Shown: positions 8,083 to 16,714 of the stretch, piece after piece | Position numbering within the stretch: the stretch's first letter is position 1 | Layout of the letters: each line of letters opens with the position of its first letter | NCBI GenBank assembly: GCA_903872345.1 | Contig: CAIQKM010000086.1 | Span: 1 to 57,780 of the forward strand | DNA from: an uncultured Verrucomicrobia subdivision 3 bacterium | GTDB lineage: Bacteria > Verrucomicrobiota > Verrucomicrobiia > Limisphaerales > UBA11358 | Direction of reading: 5' to 3' | Length of the DNA stretch: 57,780 nt | Notes under the pieces: generated by a model | Database searches by the model: none | Told to the model about the DNA's origin: nothing | The model's input: the letters and a program-made list of their open reading frames with translations, nothing else | Program-made: the position numbers and the translations under genes

Positions 8083-8837
8083 ACGCCATCGAAATCCGCC
8101 AGCTCAAATATCGTTACCACGATGGCACCGAAGCTCTGCGCGGCCTCAGTTTTACCGTTGCGCCCGGCGAATGTGTGGCCTTGCTCGGTCCCAATGGCTC
8201 CGGCAAATCCACCTTGCTCCAGCATTTGAACGGCATCCTGCCGGAAAAAATTTTAGGCGATGGCGCAGTCCGCATCGCCGGTGAAGCCATCGGTACGCAA
8301 AATCTCGAGGCTATTCGCCGTCAGGTGGGGCTGGTGTTTCAAGATCCGGACGACCAGTTGTTTTGTCCGACGGTCGAAGAAGATGTGGCCTTTGGTCCGC
8401 AACAGTTGGGTTTGAGCACGGCTCAGGTGACCGCCCGCGTGCAAACCGCCTTGGCTCAGGTCGGGCTCACGGGCTTTGAACATCGCTCCACGCATCATTT
8501 GAGTCATGGCGAAAAACGCCGGGTCTGTCTCGCCGGGGTGCTGGCCTGCGAGCCGGCTGTTTTGGTGTTGGATGAACCCACCAGCGATCTGGATCCCCGG
8601 GGGCGGCGCGAATTCAAGGCGGTGTTGCGCCGGTTGCCGGCCACCAAGCTGATTGCCACGCACGACCTCGAACTGGCGGTGGAGCTTTGTCCCCGCGCCA
8701 TCATTCTGGATCAGGGCCGGCTTATCGCCGACGGCCGCACGGTGGAATTGCTCGCCGACGAGGCGCTGATGCTGGCCCACGGACTCGAACGCCCCCATAT
8801 TTTGCACCACCTCCACCCGCACGATCACCATTCCTGA
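8079..8837 (+). CDS. nikO: ECF transporter ATP-binding protein NikO
   Basis: A 252-residue ABC ATPase that powers nickel uptake. Walker A is GPNGSGKST (residues 37-45), the Q-loop region is LVFQDPDDQLF, the signature is LSHGEKR (a His replaces the usual second Gly of LSGGQ, as is common in CbiO proteins), Walker B is VLVLDEPTSDLDP, and the switch histidine is in IATHDLE. The C-terminus ends in a histidine-rich tail (ILHHLHPHDHHS) that could bind metal. The gene overlaps nikQ by 4 bases and is followed after 4 bases by nikR. Confidence 0.93.
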   Translation: MNAIEIRQLKYRYHDGTEALRGLSFTVAPGECVALLGPNGSGKSTLLQHLNGILPEKILGDGAVRIAGEAIGTQNLEAIRRQVGLVFQDPDDQLFCPTVEEDVAFGPQQLGLSTAQVTARVQTALAQVGLTGFEHRSTHHLSHGEKRRVCLAGVLACEPAVLVLDEPTSDLDPRGRREFKAVLRRLPATKLIATHDLELAVELCPRAIILDQGRLIADGRTVELLADEALMLAHGLERPHILHHLHPHDHHS

Positions 8838-8841
8838 GCTT

Positions 8842-9270
8842 ATGAAAACCTCGCTGGCCGAACGTTTCAGTGTTTCCATTCCGCCCAAACTGCTGGGGCA
8901 ATTCGACCAGTTGGTGCGCGAGAAAGGGTACAAGAACCGCTCGCTTGCCATTGCGGATCTCATGCGCGCCGGGTTGGTGGATCATCATCAGCAGATGGGC
9001 AGTGAGGAAATTGCCGGCACCATTACCCTGGTGTACGATCACCATAAACAGCACGTTCAATCCGCGCTGACGGACATTCAGCACGACCATCACGATGCCA
9101 TCGTTTCCACGTTGCACGTGCATCTCGATCATCATAACTGTCTTGAGGTTCTGGTGGTCCGGGGGAAAGCGGCGCAGATCAAAAAGATTGCGGACGAACT
9201 GCTGACGGCCAAGGGCGTCAAACATGGCAAGCTCACGGTAACCACGACGGGCCGGGAAATGCCGGTCTGA
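8842..9270 (+). CDS. nikR: Nickel-responsive transcriptional regulator NikR
   Basis: A 142-residue ribbon-helix-helix repressor with a C-terminal ACT-like nickel-binding domain. The DNA-binding part is residues 1-50 (ERFSVSIPPKLL...). The high-affinity nickel ligands of E. coli NikR (His76, His87, His89, Cys95) align with His81, His92, His94 and Cys100 here, in IQHDHHDA and LHVHLDHHNCLE. When nickel-loaded it should repress the transport genes immediately upstream. It is the last gene of the operon, so expression is probably autoregulated. Length and motifs are typical. Confidence 0.95.
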   Translation: MKTSLAERFSVSIPPKLLGQFDQLVREKGYKNRSLAIADLMRAGLVDHHQQMGSEEIAGTITLVYDHHKQHVQSALTDIQHDHHDAIVSTLHVHLDHHNCLEVLVVRGKAAQIKKIADELLTAKGVKHGKLTVTTTGREMPV

Positions 9271-9358
9271 TTTCATTGCTGATCGCCGATGGCGCGTCGG
9301 CAGGGCACATCCACTTCCTCCTGACAGTTGGCAACTGGTCGGGCTATGCCAATCATCG

Positions 9359-9509
9359 CCGGAGCGCGGCTGTCTCAGCCGCAGCGCGTGGCTAGGCCGG
9401 GTGCCACCGGGGGGGCCGCACCGTGTTAACGGAAAAGCGGGGGGCGGGTGCGGTTTCAGCCCGGCTTGGTCTGGCGGCACGCTGCGGCTGGGACAGCCGC
9501 GCTCCGCAG
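9359..9509. repeat. Paired-hairpin intergenic element, copy A
   Basis: Two copies of a 17-base hairpin, GCGGCTG-N3-CAGCCGC, lie at 9366-9382 and 9484-9500, 118 bases apart. Each is surrounded by GC-rich flanks (GGAGCGCG on one side, GCGCTCCGC on the other). A second element with the same hairpins and exactly the same 118-base spacing lies at 33651-33800. The element fills the middle of the 353-base gap between nikR and the cytochrome gene (9271-9623); the rest of the gap shows no gene or clear promoter. Confidence 0.75.
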
Positions 9510-9623
9510 CGCGGGGTTGTCCAGCCGATCATTCGGGGGGCCGTGGCAGGATGTGCCCGGCACAGTCATCCCCCCATGGTTCTCATTGAACATCGGGGGA
9601 CTGCGGATTAGAATTTCCCTTCT

Positions 9624-11840
9624 GTGATTATCCGTAATAAAGCCATTGTTCTGCTCATCGCCCTGGCGGTGAGCGGGATGGTTTGGTGGGGTTGCAAGCC
9701 GTACGCAGCGACGATTAAAGCGGAGGCTGCCGCGTATGCCGGGTCGGCGAGCTGCCGGGAGTGTCATGCGGAAGCGTATGACCGGTGGAGCAAGTCGAAT
9801 CACGGTCTGGCGGAACGGCCGGTGGCGGCGGGGCGCGATCAGGCGGCGTTTGTGCCGGCGCGGACCTTTCAACATGGCGCGCAAACCACGGCGGTGGCGT
9901 ACACCAACGGGAATTTTATCATCACCAGCAAGGGGCTGTCCGGTCAGATGGAAGCGCATCGGGTGGACCGCGTGATTGGCAACGATCCATTGCAACAATA
10001 TTTGGTGGCGGCCCCGGGCGGGCGCTGGCAGACGATGGAAGCATCGTATGATCCGCACCGGAACGAGTGGTTCAATGTGTTTGGCCAGGACGACCGGCAA
10101 CCCGGGGAATGGGGCCATTGGACGGGGCGGGGCATGACGTGGAACACCATGTGCGCGGACTGCCACAATACGCGGTTGCGGAAGAATTACGACGAGGCGA
10201 CCGATTCGTATCACACGACCATGGCCGAAACGAAAGTGGCGTGCGAGGCGTGTCATGGTCCGCTTCAGGCGCATGTGACCTGGCGCAAACAGTACCACAA
10301 TGCCACGGAGCCGGACCCGACGATGCCCAAGCGGACCCCGGCGCAAATTTTGGATACGTGCGGTTCCTGCCATGCCCGCCGCGCGGAACTCACGGGCGAA
10401 TTTCAGCCGGGCGACAAGTTCACCGATCATTTTGACCTGACGATCGTGGATCACAGCGAGACGTTTTATCCGGACGGTCAGATTCGCGATGAGGATTACG
10501 AGTACACGGCGTTTCTGGGGAGCAAGATGCATCAGGCGGGAGTGACGTGCATTGACTGCCACACCCGTTCGCTACACGCGCCGGCGCTCAAAGGCAATGC
10601 CATGTGTCTGCGGTGCCATGCGGGCGGGTATCTGAAGGCGCCGATCATTTCGCCGGAGGAACATTCGCATCATGCGGCGGGTGGGGCGGGGGATCAATGC
10701 ATTAGCTGCCACATGCCGGTGACGGTCTATATGCAGCGGCATCCGCGGCATGACCACGGGCTGACGATTCCGGATCCGTTGCTGACGGTGAAATTCAATA
10801 TTCCAAATGCCTGCAACCGTTGTCATACGGACAAGAGCGCGGACTGGTCGCTCACAGCGGTGACGAAATGGTATGGCGCGAAGATGGAGCGTCCCACGCG
10901 CGCGCGGGCGGAATGGGTGGCGCGGGCGCGGCAGGGGGACATTGCCGCGAAGACGCCGTTGCTGGCGGTTTTGCAGAATGATACGAATGCCTACTGGCAG
11001 GCGGTGGCGGCGGGTTTGCTGGATCAGTGGGCGGATGAGCCGGACGTTACGGCCGGCCTGACGGCGGCGCTGACGAATCAGGATGCGCTGGTACGCGGTA
11101 CGGCGGTGCGTTCGCTGGAACCGCTGGCGCAACAAACAGGTTCGGCGCTGGCGGGCACTATTACCGCGTTGTTGAATGATCCGGCGCGCAATGTGCGCAT
11201 CAATGCGGCGTGGGCACTGCGCGGCACGGTGGATACGAATTCACCGGCGGGGCGGGAGCTGGTGCATTTTCTCGATCTCAATGCGGACCAACCGGTGGGG
11301 CAGATGCAGAAGGGCGAATTTAATTTTGCGCGCGGCGATTTGCCGGCGGCGCTGGGGCATTATCAAAAGGCGGTGGCGTGGGATGCGAATTCGGCGCCGC
11401 TCCGGCATGAGTATGCGGTGGCCCTCAGCGCGGCGGGCCGGCCGCAGGAGGCGATTACCCAATTGGAAGCGGCCAGCCGCCTCGCGCCCAAGGAGGCGGA
11501 ATATTTTTATGATCTCGGGCTGGCGTGGAATGAACTGGGTGACGGTGCCAAAACCATCGCCTCACTTGAATCGGCGGTGCAGCTTGATCCCCGTCACGAA
11601 CGGGCCTGGTATAATCTGGGGCTGGCCCGGAACGCGGCCGGACAGCCGGACGATGCGCTGACGGCGCTGGTGCGGGCGGAGAGCATCGCGCCGACGGATG
11701 CGCGCATTCCCTATGCGCGGGCGACGATTCTGGCGAAGGCGGGCCGTACGGCCGAGGCCCGGGCGGCGGTGCAGCGGGCGCTGGCAGTGCAACCGGATTT
11801 TCCGGCGGCGACCCAACTGCTACAGATGCTGGCGCCGTGA
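9624..11840 (+). CDS. Eight-haem cytochrome c with HEAT-like and TPR repeats
   Basis: A 738-residue exported electron-transfer protein. The GTG start is followed by a hydrophobic signal; WWGC at Cys24 may be a weak lipobox. Eight CXXCH haem sites start near residues 44, 177, 207, 246, 309, 328, 359 and 397. The middle (about 420-560) looks like HEAT repeats, and about 560-730 is a series of TPR units (for example YNLGLARNAAGQPDDAL). The haem part resembles the cytochrome c554/multihaem family, and the repeats probably bind a partner. The substrate is unknown: nitrogen or sulfur redox chemistry, or simple electron storage, are all possible. No partner oxidoreductase is adjacent. It has its own transcription unit and is followed by convergent genes. 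Confidence 0.88.
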   Translation: MIIRNKAIVLLIALAVSGMVWWGCKPYAATIKAEAAAYAGSASCRECHAEAYDRWSKSNHGLAERPVAAGRDQAAFVPARTFQHGAQTTAVAYTNGNFIITSKGLSGQMEAHRVDRVIGNDPLQQYLVAAPGGRWQTMEASYDPHRNEWFNVFGQDDRQPGEWGHWTGRGMTWNTMCADCHNTRLRKNYDEATDSYHTTMAETKVACEACHGPLQAHVTWRKQYHNATEPDPTMPKRTPAQILDTCGSCHARRAELTGEFQPGDKFTDHFDLTIVDHSETFYPDGQIRDEDYEYTAFLGSKMHQAGVTCIDCHTRSLHAPALKGNAMCLRCHAGGYLKAPIISPEEHSHHAAGGAGDQCISCHMPVTVYMQRHPRHDHGLTIPDPLLTVKFNIPNACNRCHTDKSADWSLTAVTKWYGAKMERPTRARAEWVARARQGDIAAKTPLLAVLQNDTNAYWQAVAAGLLDQWADEPDVTAGLTAALTNQDALVRGTAVRSLEPLAQQTGSALAGTITALLNDPARNVRINAAWALRGTVDTNSPAGRELVHFLDLNADQPVGQMQKGEFNFARGDLPAALGHYQKAVAWDANSAPLRHEYAVALSAAGRPQEAITQLEAASRLAPKEAEYFYDLGLAWNELGDGAKTIASLESAVQLDPRHERAWYNLGLARNAAGQPDDALTALVRAESIAPTDARIPYARATILAKAGRTAEARAAVQRALAVQPDFPAATQLLQMLAP

Positions 11841-11891
11841 CGGAAGAAATTGAGTCCTCAATGATTTGTGGGGCGAAGGAACCGGACCCCG

Positions 11892-12749
11892 CTAATTAAA
11901 ATCCTGACGGAAACCGGCTTCCAGGCGGTTGTAGTCGGCCCATTCGTTGTCGGCGACGGGTTGGACGGAGCCGCGGGGGACGGTGACGGCTTTCGGGACT
12001 TTCCATTTCCAATGTTCCGCATGGCCGTCGGCGAAGGAGAAATTACAGCCCTGGCCATGGCGGTTGGCGGGCACATCCCACCAGTAACCCTGTTCATACC
12101 AATCCACATTCACGGGGATGCCAAATTCGGTATCCAGAATTTCATTTTCGTGGACGTCGAGAAAGACGATGAGTTCGGAGGGGACGGGGCTGTGGATGGC
12201 GGTGAATTTATTATAGGAGGGGATTTCGGAATCAATGTAACCGCCGTAGGGCAGTCCGTTGATGGACTGGCTCATATTGTAGCTGCGGAGCCGGGGCTGG
12301 CCGGTGAGAACATTCCCGGAGTGATCCTGTACGGACGAAGGGTCGGCGGGGCAATGGTAAATGCCGGTGGCGGTGTTGTATTGGAAGAGCAGCCCGGTTT
12401 GGATGCCTATCGGGTTGATGTCGTAGATGGCGAGATTGGTACACCACGAAGGACCGGTTTCAATGGGCTGGTCGGAGTTGATGTCGTAAACGAAATTGTT
12501 GGGCGGCAGGAAATCATCGTTATCCAAGGCATAGAGATGGAAGCAGAGTTGCATCTGCTTGAGATTGCTGAGGCAACTGATGGTTTGTGCGCGGACTTTG
12601 GCGGCGGTCAGGGCGGGCAGCAGCATGGCGGCGAGGATGCCAATGATGGCAATGACGACGAGAAGTTCGATCAAGGTGAAGGCCGGACTGATCGACTGCC
12701 GGGAAGGCCGGGATGTTCGCCGGTTATGCATGACCGATGGCGCTAACAT
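11892..12749 (-). CDS. Pseudopilin-like protein with prepilin N-terminus (SFADGH class)
   Basis: A 285-residue protein with a type IV prepilin/type II secretion N-terminal signal, [22 protein letters not shown], followed by [10 protein letters not shown] and a periplasmic domain ending in [13 protein letters not shown]. The residue before the cleavage Phe is Ala instead of the usual Gly, which prepilin peptidase may still accept. These proteins are expanded in Planctomycetota and Verrucomicrobiota, where their function is mostly unknown. An inner ATG at 12731 (MHNRRTS) is an equally plausible start. It is paired with a diverged copy 93 bases upstream (12843-13676) on the same strand. Confidence 0.88.
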   Translation of the reverse strand: MLAPSVMHNRRTSRPSRQSISPAFTLIELLVVIAIIGILAAMLLPALTAAKVRAQTISCLSNLKQMQLCFHLYALDNDDFLPPNNFVYDINSDQPIETGPSWCTNLAIYDINPIGIQTGLLFQYNTATGIYHCPADPSSVQDHSGNVLTGQPRLRSYNMSQSINGLPYGGYIDSEIPSYNKFTAIHSPVPSELIVFLDVHENEILDTEFGIPVNVDWYEQGYWWDVPANRHGQGCNFSFADGHAEHWKWKVPKAVTVPRGSVQPVADNEWADYNRLEAGFRQDFN

Positions 12750-12842
12750 AGGCCGGCAGACGGCGTTTGCAAAGGGAATGTTTCTTTCCAGCCTGAAGGG
12801 GATGGTTTCAGGTAGCCCGGCATGAAAACTTTCCGGCCGGCG

Positions 12843-13676
12843 TCAGTTGACGTCGGGCTTGGTGTGCTCCTGCAGGCGCTGCAGGTCGGCGAGGTCGGCT
12901 GGAGAGTAAGCGGGGGCCAGGTCGTTGGCATTCACTTTCGGGGCTTTCCACTTCCAGTATTCCACATGGCCATCGGCAAAGGAGAGGTCGGCGCCGAGGT
13001 TATGGCGGTCGGCGGGGACATCCTGCCAATAGTCGGACCAACTGCTGTCGGGGGAGAAAATTTCAAAGGTGCCATCCCAGATGTCCTGTTCCAAGCCGTC
13101 CACGAGCACGAAGAGGTTGGCGGGGGATTGGGCGCGGATCTCGGTGAACTTCCGGTAGGTGGCCGCCGCCTGATCGCAGTTCAAGCTGATATCCATGGAG
13201 TAGCTGCGGGTGCGGAGCACGGAGGAAAAACCGTTCACGGTGGACCAGTCAGCCGGGCAGTGGTAGATGAAGGGCGATTTGTTGTAGGGAAAGATGAGGC
13301 CGGACTGGACATTGTTCTGGGTCAAATCCAGCGGCGCGATGCCGGGGCACCAGGAATTGGCGTTAATCAGAGAGATGAGGGCATTGGTGGCACCCGGCGC
13401 GGGCGCGGTCTTAACGGCCTGATTGGGCGGCAGAAAATCGTTAAAGTCCGAGGTATAGAGATGGCAGCTCGTTTCGAGTTGCTTCAAATTGTTCAGACAG
13501 GCGAGGGTTTGCACCCGGTTTTTGGCCTTGCTGAGGGCGGGGAGGAGCAGGGCGGCAAGAATACCGATTACCGCGAGAACAACCAGCAGTTCAACCAAGG
13601 TGAATCCCTTCGTACGGAAGCAATTCTGATTTGGTTGTATGCGCAGCACTTTACCGGCTGTGATCTGATTCCGCAT
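12843..13676 (-). CDS. Pseudopilin-like protein with prepilin N-terminus, second copy
   Basis: A 277-residue paralogue of the neighbouring pseudopilin with a canonical signal, GFTLVELLVVLAVIGILAAL, followed by LLPALSKAKNRVQTLACLNNLKQ and the terminal DLSFADGHVEYWKWK. Both copies share the LPPN stretch and a putative ligand domain with scattered Trp and Cys. The two genes probably arose by tandem duplication and then diverged strongly in the middle. They could be minor pilins or substrates of an unusual type II-like secretion apparatus whose other parts are not in this window. The 286-base gap upstream (13677-13962) is AT-rich with several short dyads (for example 13752-13767 and 13769-13797) but no gene. 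Confidence 0.88.
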   Translation of the reverse strand: MRNQITAGKVLRIQPNQNCFRTKGFTLVELLVVLAVIGILAALLLPALSKAKNRVQTLACLNNLKQLETSCHLYTSDFNDFLPPNQAVKTAPAPGATNALISLINANSWCPGIAPLDLTQNNVQSGLIFPYNKSPFIYHCPADWSTVNGFSSVLRTRSYSMDISLNCDQAAATYRKFTEIRAQSPANLFVLVDGLEQDIWDGTFEIFSPDSSWSDYWQDVPADRHNLGADLSFADGHVEYWKWKAPKVNANDLAPAYSPADLADLQRLQEHTKPDVN

Positions 13677-13962
13677 AACTGATTAACAACAACATATTGT
13701 CATCTGGCGCAAGTGCAACAAGTTTTTTTAGTTTTAACCTTTCTTCAACCCGAAAATTGTAATTTTCAAAGCCCTTAGGCATGGATTTCCAGGGCTTAAA
13801 AGTTGTAAAAAACCACGCCAGCCGCTGCTGGAAAAGTCCGTCAGATTCAACAAGGCGTTATCAATGAGTGTTTAATGATGGCCTTGGATGACCGGGTGCA
13901 GCCGTGGCGATGGGTTTAACAAGCCGGTCCAATTGCCATTGAATTGGATTGGCGGGATCAGT

Positions 13963-15093
13963 TTAGGATTTTGACCAGCCGGCGACGGTTTGTTGTGCGA
14001 GCCCCCAACTGAGGGTCATGCCGAGACCGCCCATGGCCGTGACCATGGTGATGTTTTTGCGCGGATGCAAGACCACTTGGGTCTGGCCCAGCGTGCTCTT
14101 GAGGTAAATTCCCTGCCACCGGGCGGCAATGCGGAAATCGGGGACGCTCGCGAATTGTCGCAGTGCGCCAAGAATGAGGTCGTCCACGTCGGCGCGGGTG
14201 TCCGGATCGAAGTCGGTCGCGTATTCGTGGGAATCGCCAAGCACGAGCGAGCCGTCGGGATGTTGCGCGGCGATCACATGCACGCCCCATTCGCAGTGCC
14301 GGGGAAGTTCCGCTTGCAGGCGCGCCCGCAGCAAGGCCGTGGCGGGGCAGTGGCGGAACGCCGGATAGTGGCACAGCGTCAGATCGCTCACCAGGATGGC
14401 GCCGAGATCGAACCCGGCCGGCTGCGGCACGGTGCGCATCATCTGGAGGCGGCAGCGGGTCAGGCCGGCAGCGGCCAGCGCCTGCGGGAAGAACGTGCGC
14501 AGGTCATCGCCGGCGGCGATCACGAGTTGATCGAAGGGAAAAAGCCGGCCGTCGCCGGTTTCCACGGCCTCGTCGAGCACGCGGATTACCGGCGTGCCGA
14601 AATGAACTTCGGCGCCGCGCTGTTCCACCAGGCGCGCGAGGGCGGGCAGGGCGGTGGGGGAATGCACGACGGTTTCGTAGGGACTGAAGAGCCCGCCGCG
14701 CAGGCCGTTTTGATTGGCGGCGGGGAAGCGGCGGGCGATGGCGGCGGGGCTGAGCAGTTCAAATCCCGCTTCCGTTCCGGCGGCGGCGTATTGTTGCAGG
14801 ATGTCCCAGGCTTCCGGGCGGTGGGCCAGGCTGAGGGAACCGTGCGGTTTCAGCCAGAGGCCCGCCGGGGCGGCCAGTTCCTGCCAGCGCCGCACGCCGA
14901 ACAAGGCTTGTTCGCGTTCGGGGCCGGCGGCGCAGCCGATGGGCCAGAGCGTGCCAAAATTCCGCACGGACGCGCCGAGGGCGCGACCGTCCTTTTCCAG
15001 CACGGTCACGGACCAGCCGGCCTCCAGCGCGGTGAGCGCATGGGCCAGGCCGATGATGCCGGCTCCGACGATGACAATTTGACCATTGGCCAT
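13963..15093 (-). CDS. FAD-dependent oxidoreductase, TIGR03364-like (DadA/glycine oxidase superfamily)
   Basis: A 376-residue flavoprotein. The N-terminal dinucleotide-binding motif is VIVGAGIIGLAHA, followed by VLEKDGRALGASVRNFGT and GCAAG. The late FAD-contacting region is ITMVTAMGGLGMTLSWGLA. The pattern matches the TIGR03364 subgroup of D-amino-acid dehydrogenase/glycine oxidase-like enzymes, some of which occur next to phosphonate (2-aminoethylphosphonate) genes. No phosphonate gene is adjacent here, so the substrate, probably an amine, is open. The next gene on the strand, 150 bases upstream, encodes a cupin; joint expression is possible. Confidence 0.85.
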   Translation of the reverse strand: MANGQIVIVGAGIIGLAHALTALEAGWSVTVLEKDGRALGASVRNFGTLWPIGCAAGPEREQALFGVRRWQELAAPAGLWLKPHGSLSLAHRPEAWDILQQYAAAGTEAGFELLSPAAIARRFPAANQNGLRGGLFSPYETVVHSPTALPALARLVEQRGAEVHFGTPVIRVLDEAVETGDGRLFPFDQLVIAAGDDLRTFFPQALAAAGLTRCRLQMMRTVPQPAGFDLGAILVSDLTLCHYPAFRHCPATALLRARLQAELPRHCEWGVHVIAAQHPDGSLVLGDSHEYATDFDPDTRADVDDLILGALRQFASVPDFRIAARWQGIYLKSTLGQTQVVLHPRKNITMVTAMGGLGMTLSWGLAQQTVAGWSKS

Positions 15094-15243
15094 GGGAAAA
15101 TACCTTTGTTTCGTTTCAGCCGGACGGCTGGTTGCGGGCGTCAGGATACGCCAACCGGGAATGATTGCAATGGCGACCGCTCGTTGCCTGGAAGCCGGCG
15201 AAAGGCGGACGAATGGTCACCGCGAAAAACATCAATCGGACGC

Positions 15244-15678
15244 TCAAGCCGGCCAGGCTACGATGCCGGGCACAAGCACACCGTCGCCCGCTCCGGATTG
15301 GCGCAGGGAACGGGCGCGCATCTGGATGACGAGATAGACCAACATTTGCGGGGAGTTGTTTCGCCAGACGCGCGCGGCGGCGGGGTCCACGCGCACGACC
15401 GAGCCTTCGCGCACAGCGAAGGTTTCGCCGTCCACCTGCATTTGCCCGCTGCCGTGGATGAAGAAATAAATCTCCTCGTTTTCCTTGTGGGTGTGATTGA
15501 GCGGCCAGACCTCGCCGGGCGGGAGGGCGTTGACGGAAATTTCGCAGCCGGTCAGGCCGAGATGTTCCTTGAGGAAGAGTTTTCCGGGGATTTTTCCCAG
15601 ACCGGGAAGTTCCACGGAATGGTTGACCCAATCGGCGAGCAGGCCGGTTTCAAAGACGCCAAATGTTTTGGTTTTCAT
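15244..15678 (-). CDS. Cupin-domain protein
   Basis: A 144-residue single-domain cupin. The first cupin motif is clear (NHTHKENEEIYFFIHGSG), with two histidines and a glutamate positioned to bind a metal ion, followed by the second motif region VDPAAARVWRN. Such proteins are small isomerases, dioxygenases or sensors; nothing here decides between them. It lies between the FAD oxidoreductase and the peroxiredoxin on the same strand, but the gaps are over 130 bases on both sides. Confidence 0.82.
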   Translation of the reverse strand: MKTKTFGVFETGLLADWVNHSVELPGLGKIPGKLFLKEHLGLTGCEISVNALPPGEVWPLNHTHKENEEIYFFIHGSGQMQVDGETFAVREGSVVRVDPAAARVWRNNSPQMLVYLVIQMRARSLRQSGAGDGVLVPGIVAWPA

Positions 15679-15816
15679 GTTTTTATTTCAGGCGCCGGCG
15701 GTTTTGCCGGCGCATCATTGCCTGGATGCGATGGTCGGGCAATTTCTTACCCCGGCAACATTGGCCGGCTTTTCACTTGCAGGGTCGTACCGGATAAACG
15801 TTCAAAATCCCCAAGG

Positions 15817-16389
15817 TCACTTGACCTTGGCCAGCGCGGCCAAGGTTTCCGCCGCCGTGGAGCGCCCGCCGTGGCTCTTGCTAATTTTGACGAATTGCAC
15901 CACGCCTTTCGTATCAATCACGAACGTGGACGGGTAGGCCGTCTCCCCGGGAGCGTCCCAGCGCAAGCCGAAACTTTTGGTGAACGCATAATCGGGGTCG
16001 GTCAGGAAAATAAAGTCCTTGGGCCACTGTTTGTCTTTTAAGAACTGCTCCGCGTGGGCGGACAAATCCTGCGCCGGGCCGGGATAAACCATAATGACGC
16101 GCGCCTTGCCCGCGAAGTCCCCGGCATGGGCCACAAATTCATGCACCTGCCGGGTGCAAAGCGGGCATTGGTAACCCGGCCAGCCGCGCAGCACTACCAG
16201 CACCACCGGTTGTTTGGCGGTTTCGGTACTCAAGGTGACGGACTTGGCGTCCATAGTGCCGAGGGTAAAATCCGGCGCGGCCGCGCCAGTTTGCGGCGGC
16301 TCGCCGGCGGAAACCGATATGAGGCTGGCCGCCAGCGTCAGGGACAAGAACAGACAGGACAGGAATCCGAAGTTTAATTTTGCTTTCAT
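15817..16389 (-). CDS. Exported peroxiredoxin-like / AhpC-TSA family thioredoxin-fold protein
   Basis: A 190-residue protein with an N-terminal signal peptide (MKAKLNFGFLSCLFLSLTLA then VSAG) followed by a thioredoxin fold. The active-site region is RGWPGYQCPLCTRQVHEF, giving a CPLC pair. The late YPSTFVIDTKGVVQFVK strand with its cis-proline region is typical of AhpC/TSA and TlpA-like proteins. It probably reduces peroxides or disulfides in the periplasm. The downstream members of the strand are an anti-sigma factor, an ECF sigma factor and an AhpD-like protein, all redox-related, which suggests an oxidative-stress regulon. Confidence 0.85.
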   Translation of the reverse strand: MKAKLNFGFLSCLFLSLTLAASLISVSAGEPPQTGAAAPDFTLGTMDAKSVTLSTETAKQPVVLVVLRGWPGYQCPLCTRQVHEFVAHAGDFAGKARVIMVYPGPAQDLSAHAEQFLKDKQWPKDFIFLTDPDYAFTKSFGLRWDAPGETAYPSTFVIDTKGVVQFVKISKSHGGRSTAAETLAALAKVK

Positions 16390-16462
16390 GATATTAACAG
16401 TTTGGAATTAATTTATAGTTTAAGCCGCATTCAGCCGGTTAGTCGCCCCGGCAGACCATGCC

Positions 16463-16714
16463 TTACAGGATTTTTGCGGCGAGAATTTTCCGCAAGGCCT
16501 CATATTCCTCGCGGCATTCCGGGCAGAGGGCCAAATGCTGTTCGACCTTGGCGATCACTTCGCCAACAGGCCGGGCGGCCAGTTGGGCTTCGGCAAATTC
16601 GCTGACATGCTGCAGGCACTCGCCGCAGTCGAACTCGCGCTCGGTCGTCAGGCCGAGCATCTTGACGATGCCGCCGACCTGTTCGCGCGTCAGGCGTTGT
16701 TCTCCCGGTTTCAT
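16463..16714 (-). CDS. Zinc-finger anti-sigma factor
   Basis: An 83-residue cytoplasmic protein. The C-terminal half carries the zf-HC2-like anti-sigma motif HLALCPECREEYEAL, with one His and two Cys; an earlier CGEC pair in DCGECLQHVSEF may complete the zinc site. There is no transmembrane segment, so this would be a soluble, possibly redox-sensing anti-sigma factor of the ZAS type. Its ATG overlaps the stop of the sigma-factor gene by 4 bases (16711-16714), so the two are translationally coupled and should be partners. Confidence 0.85.
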   Translation of the reverse strand: MKPGEQRLTREQVGGIVKMLGLTTEREFDCGECLQHVSEFAEAQLAARPVGEVIAKVEQHLALCPECREEYEALRKILAAKIL

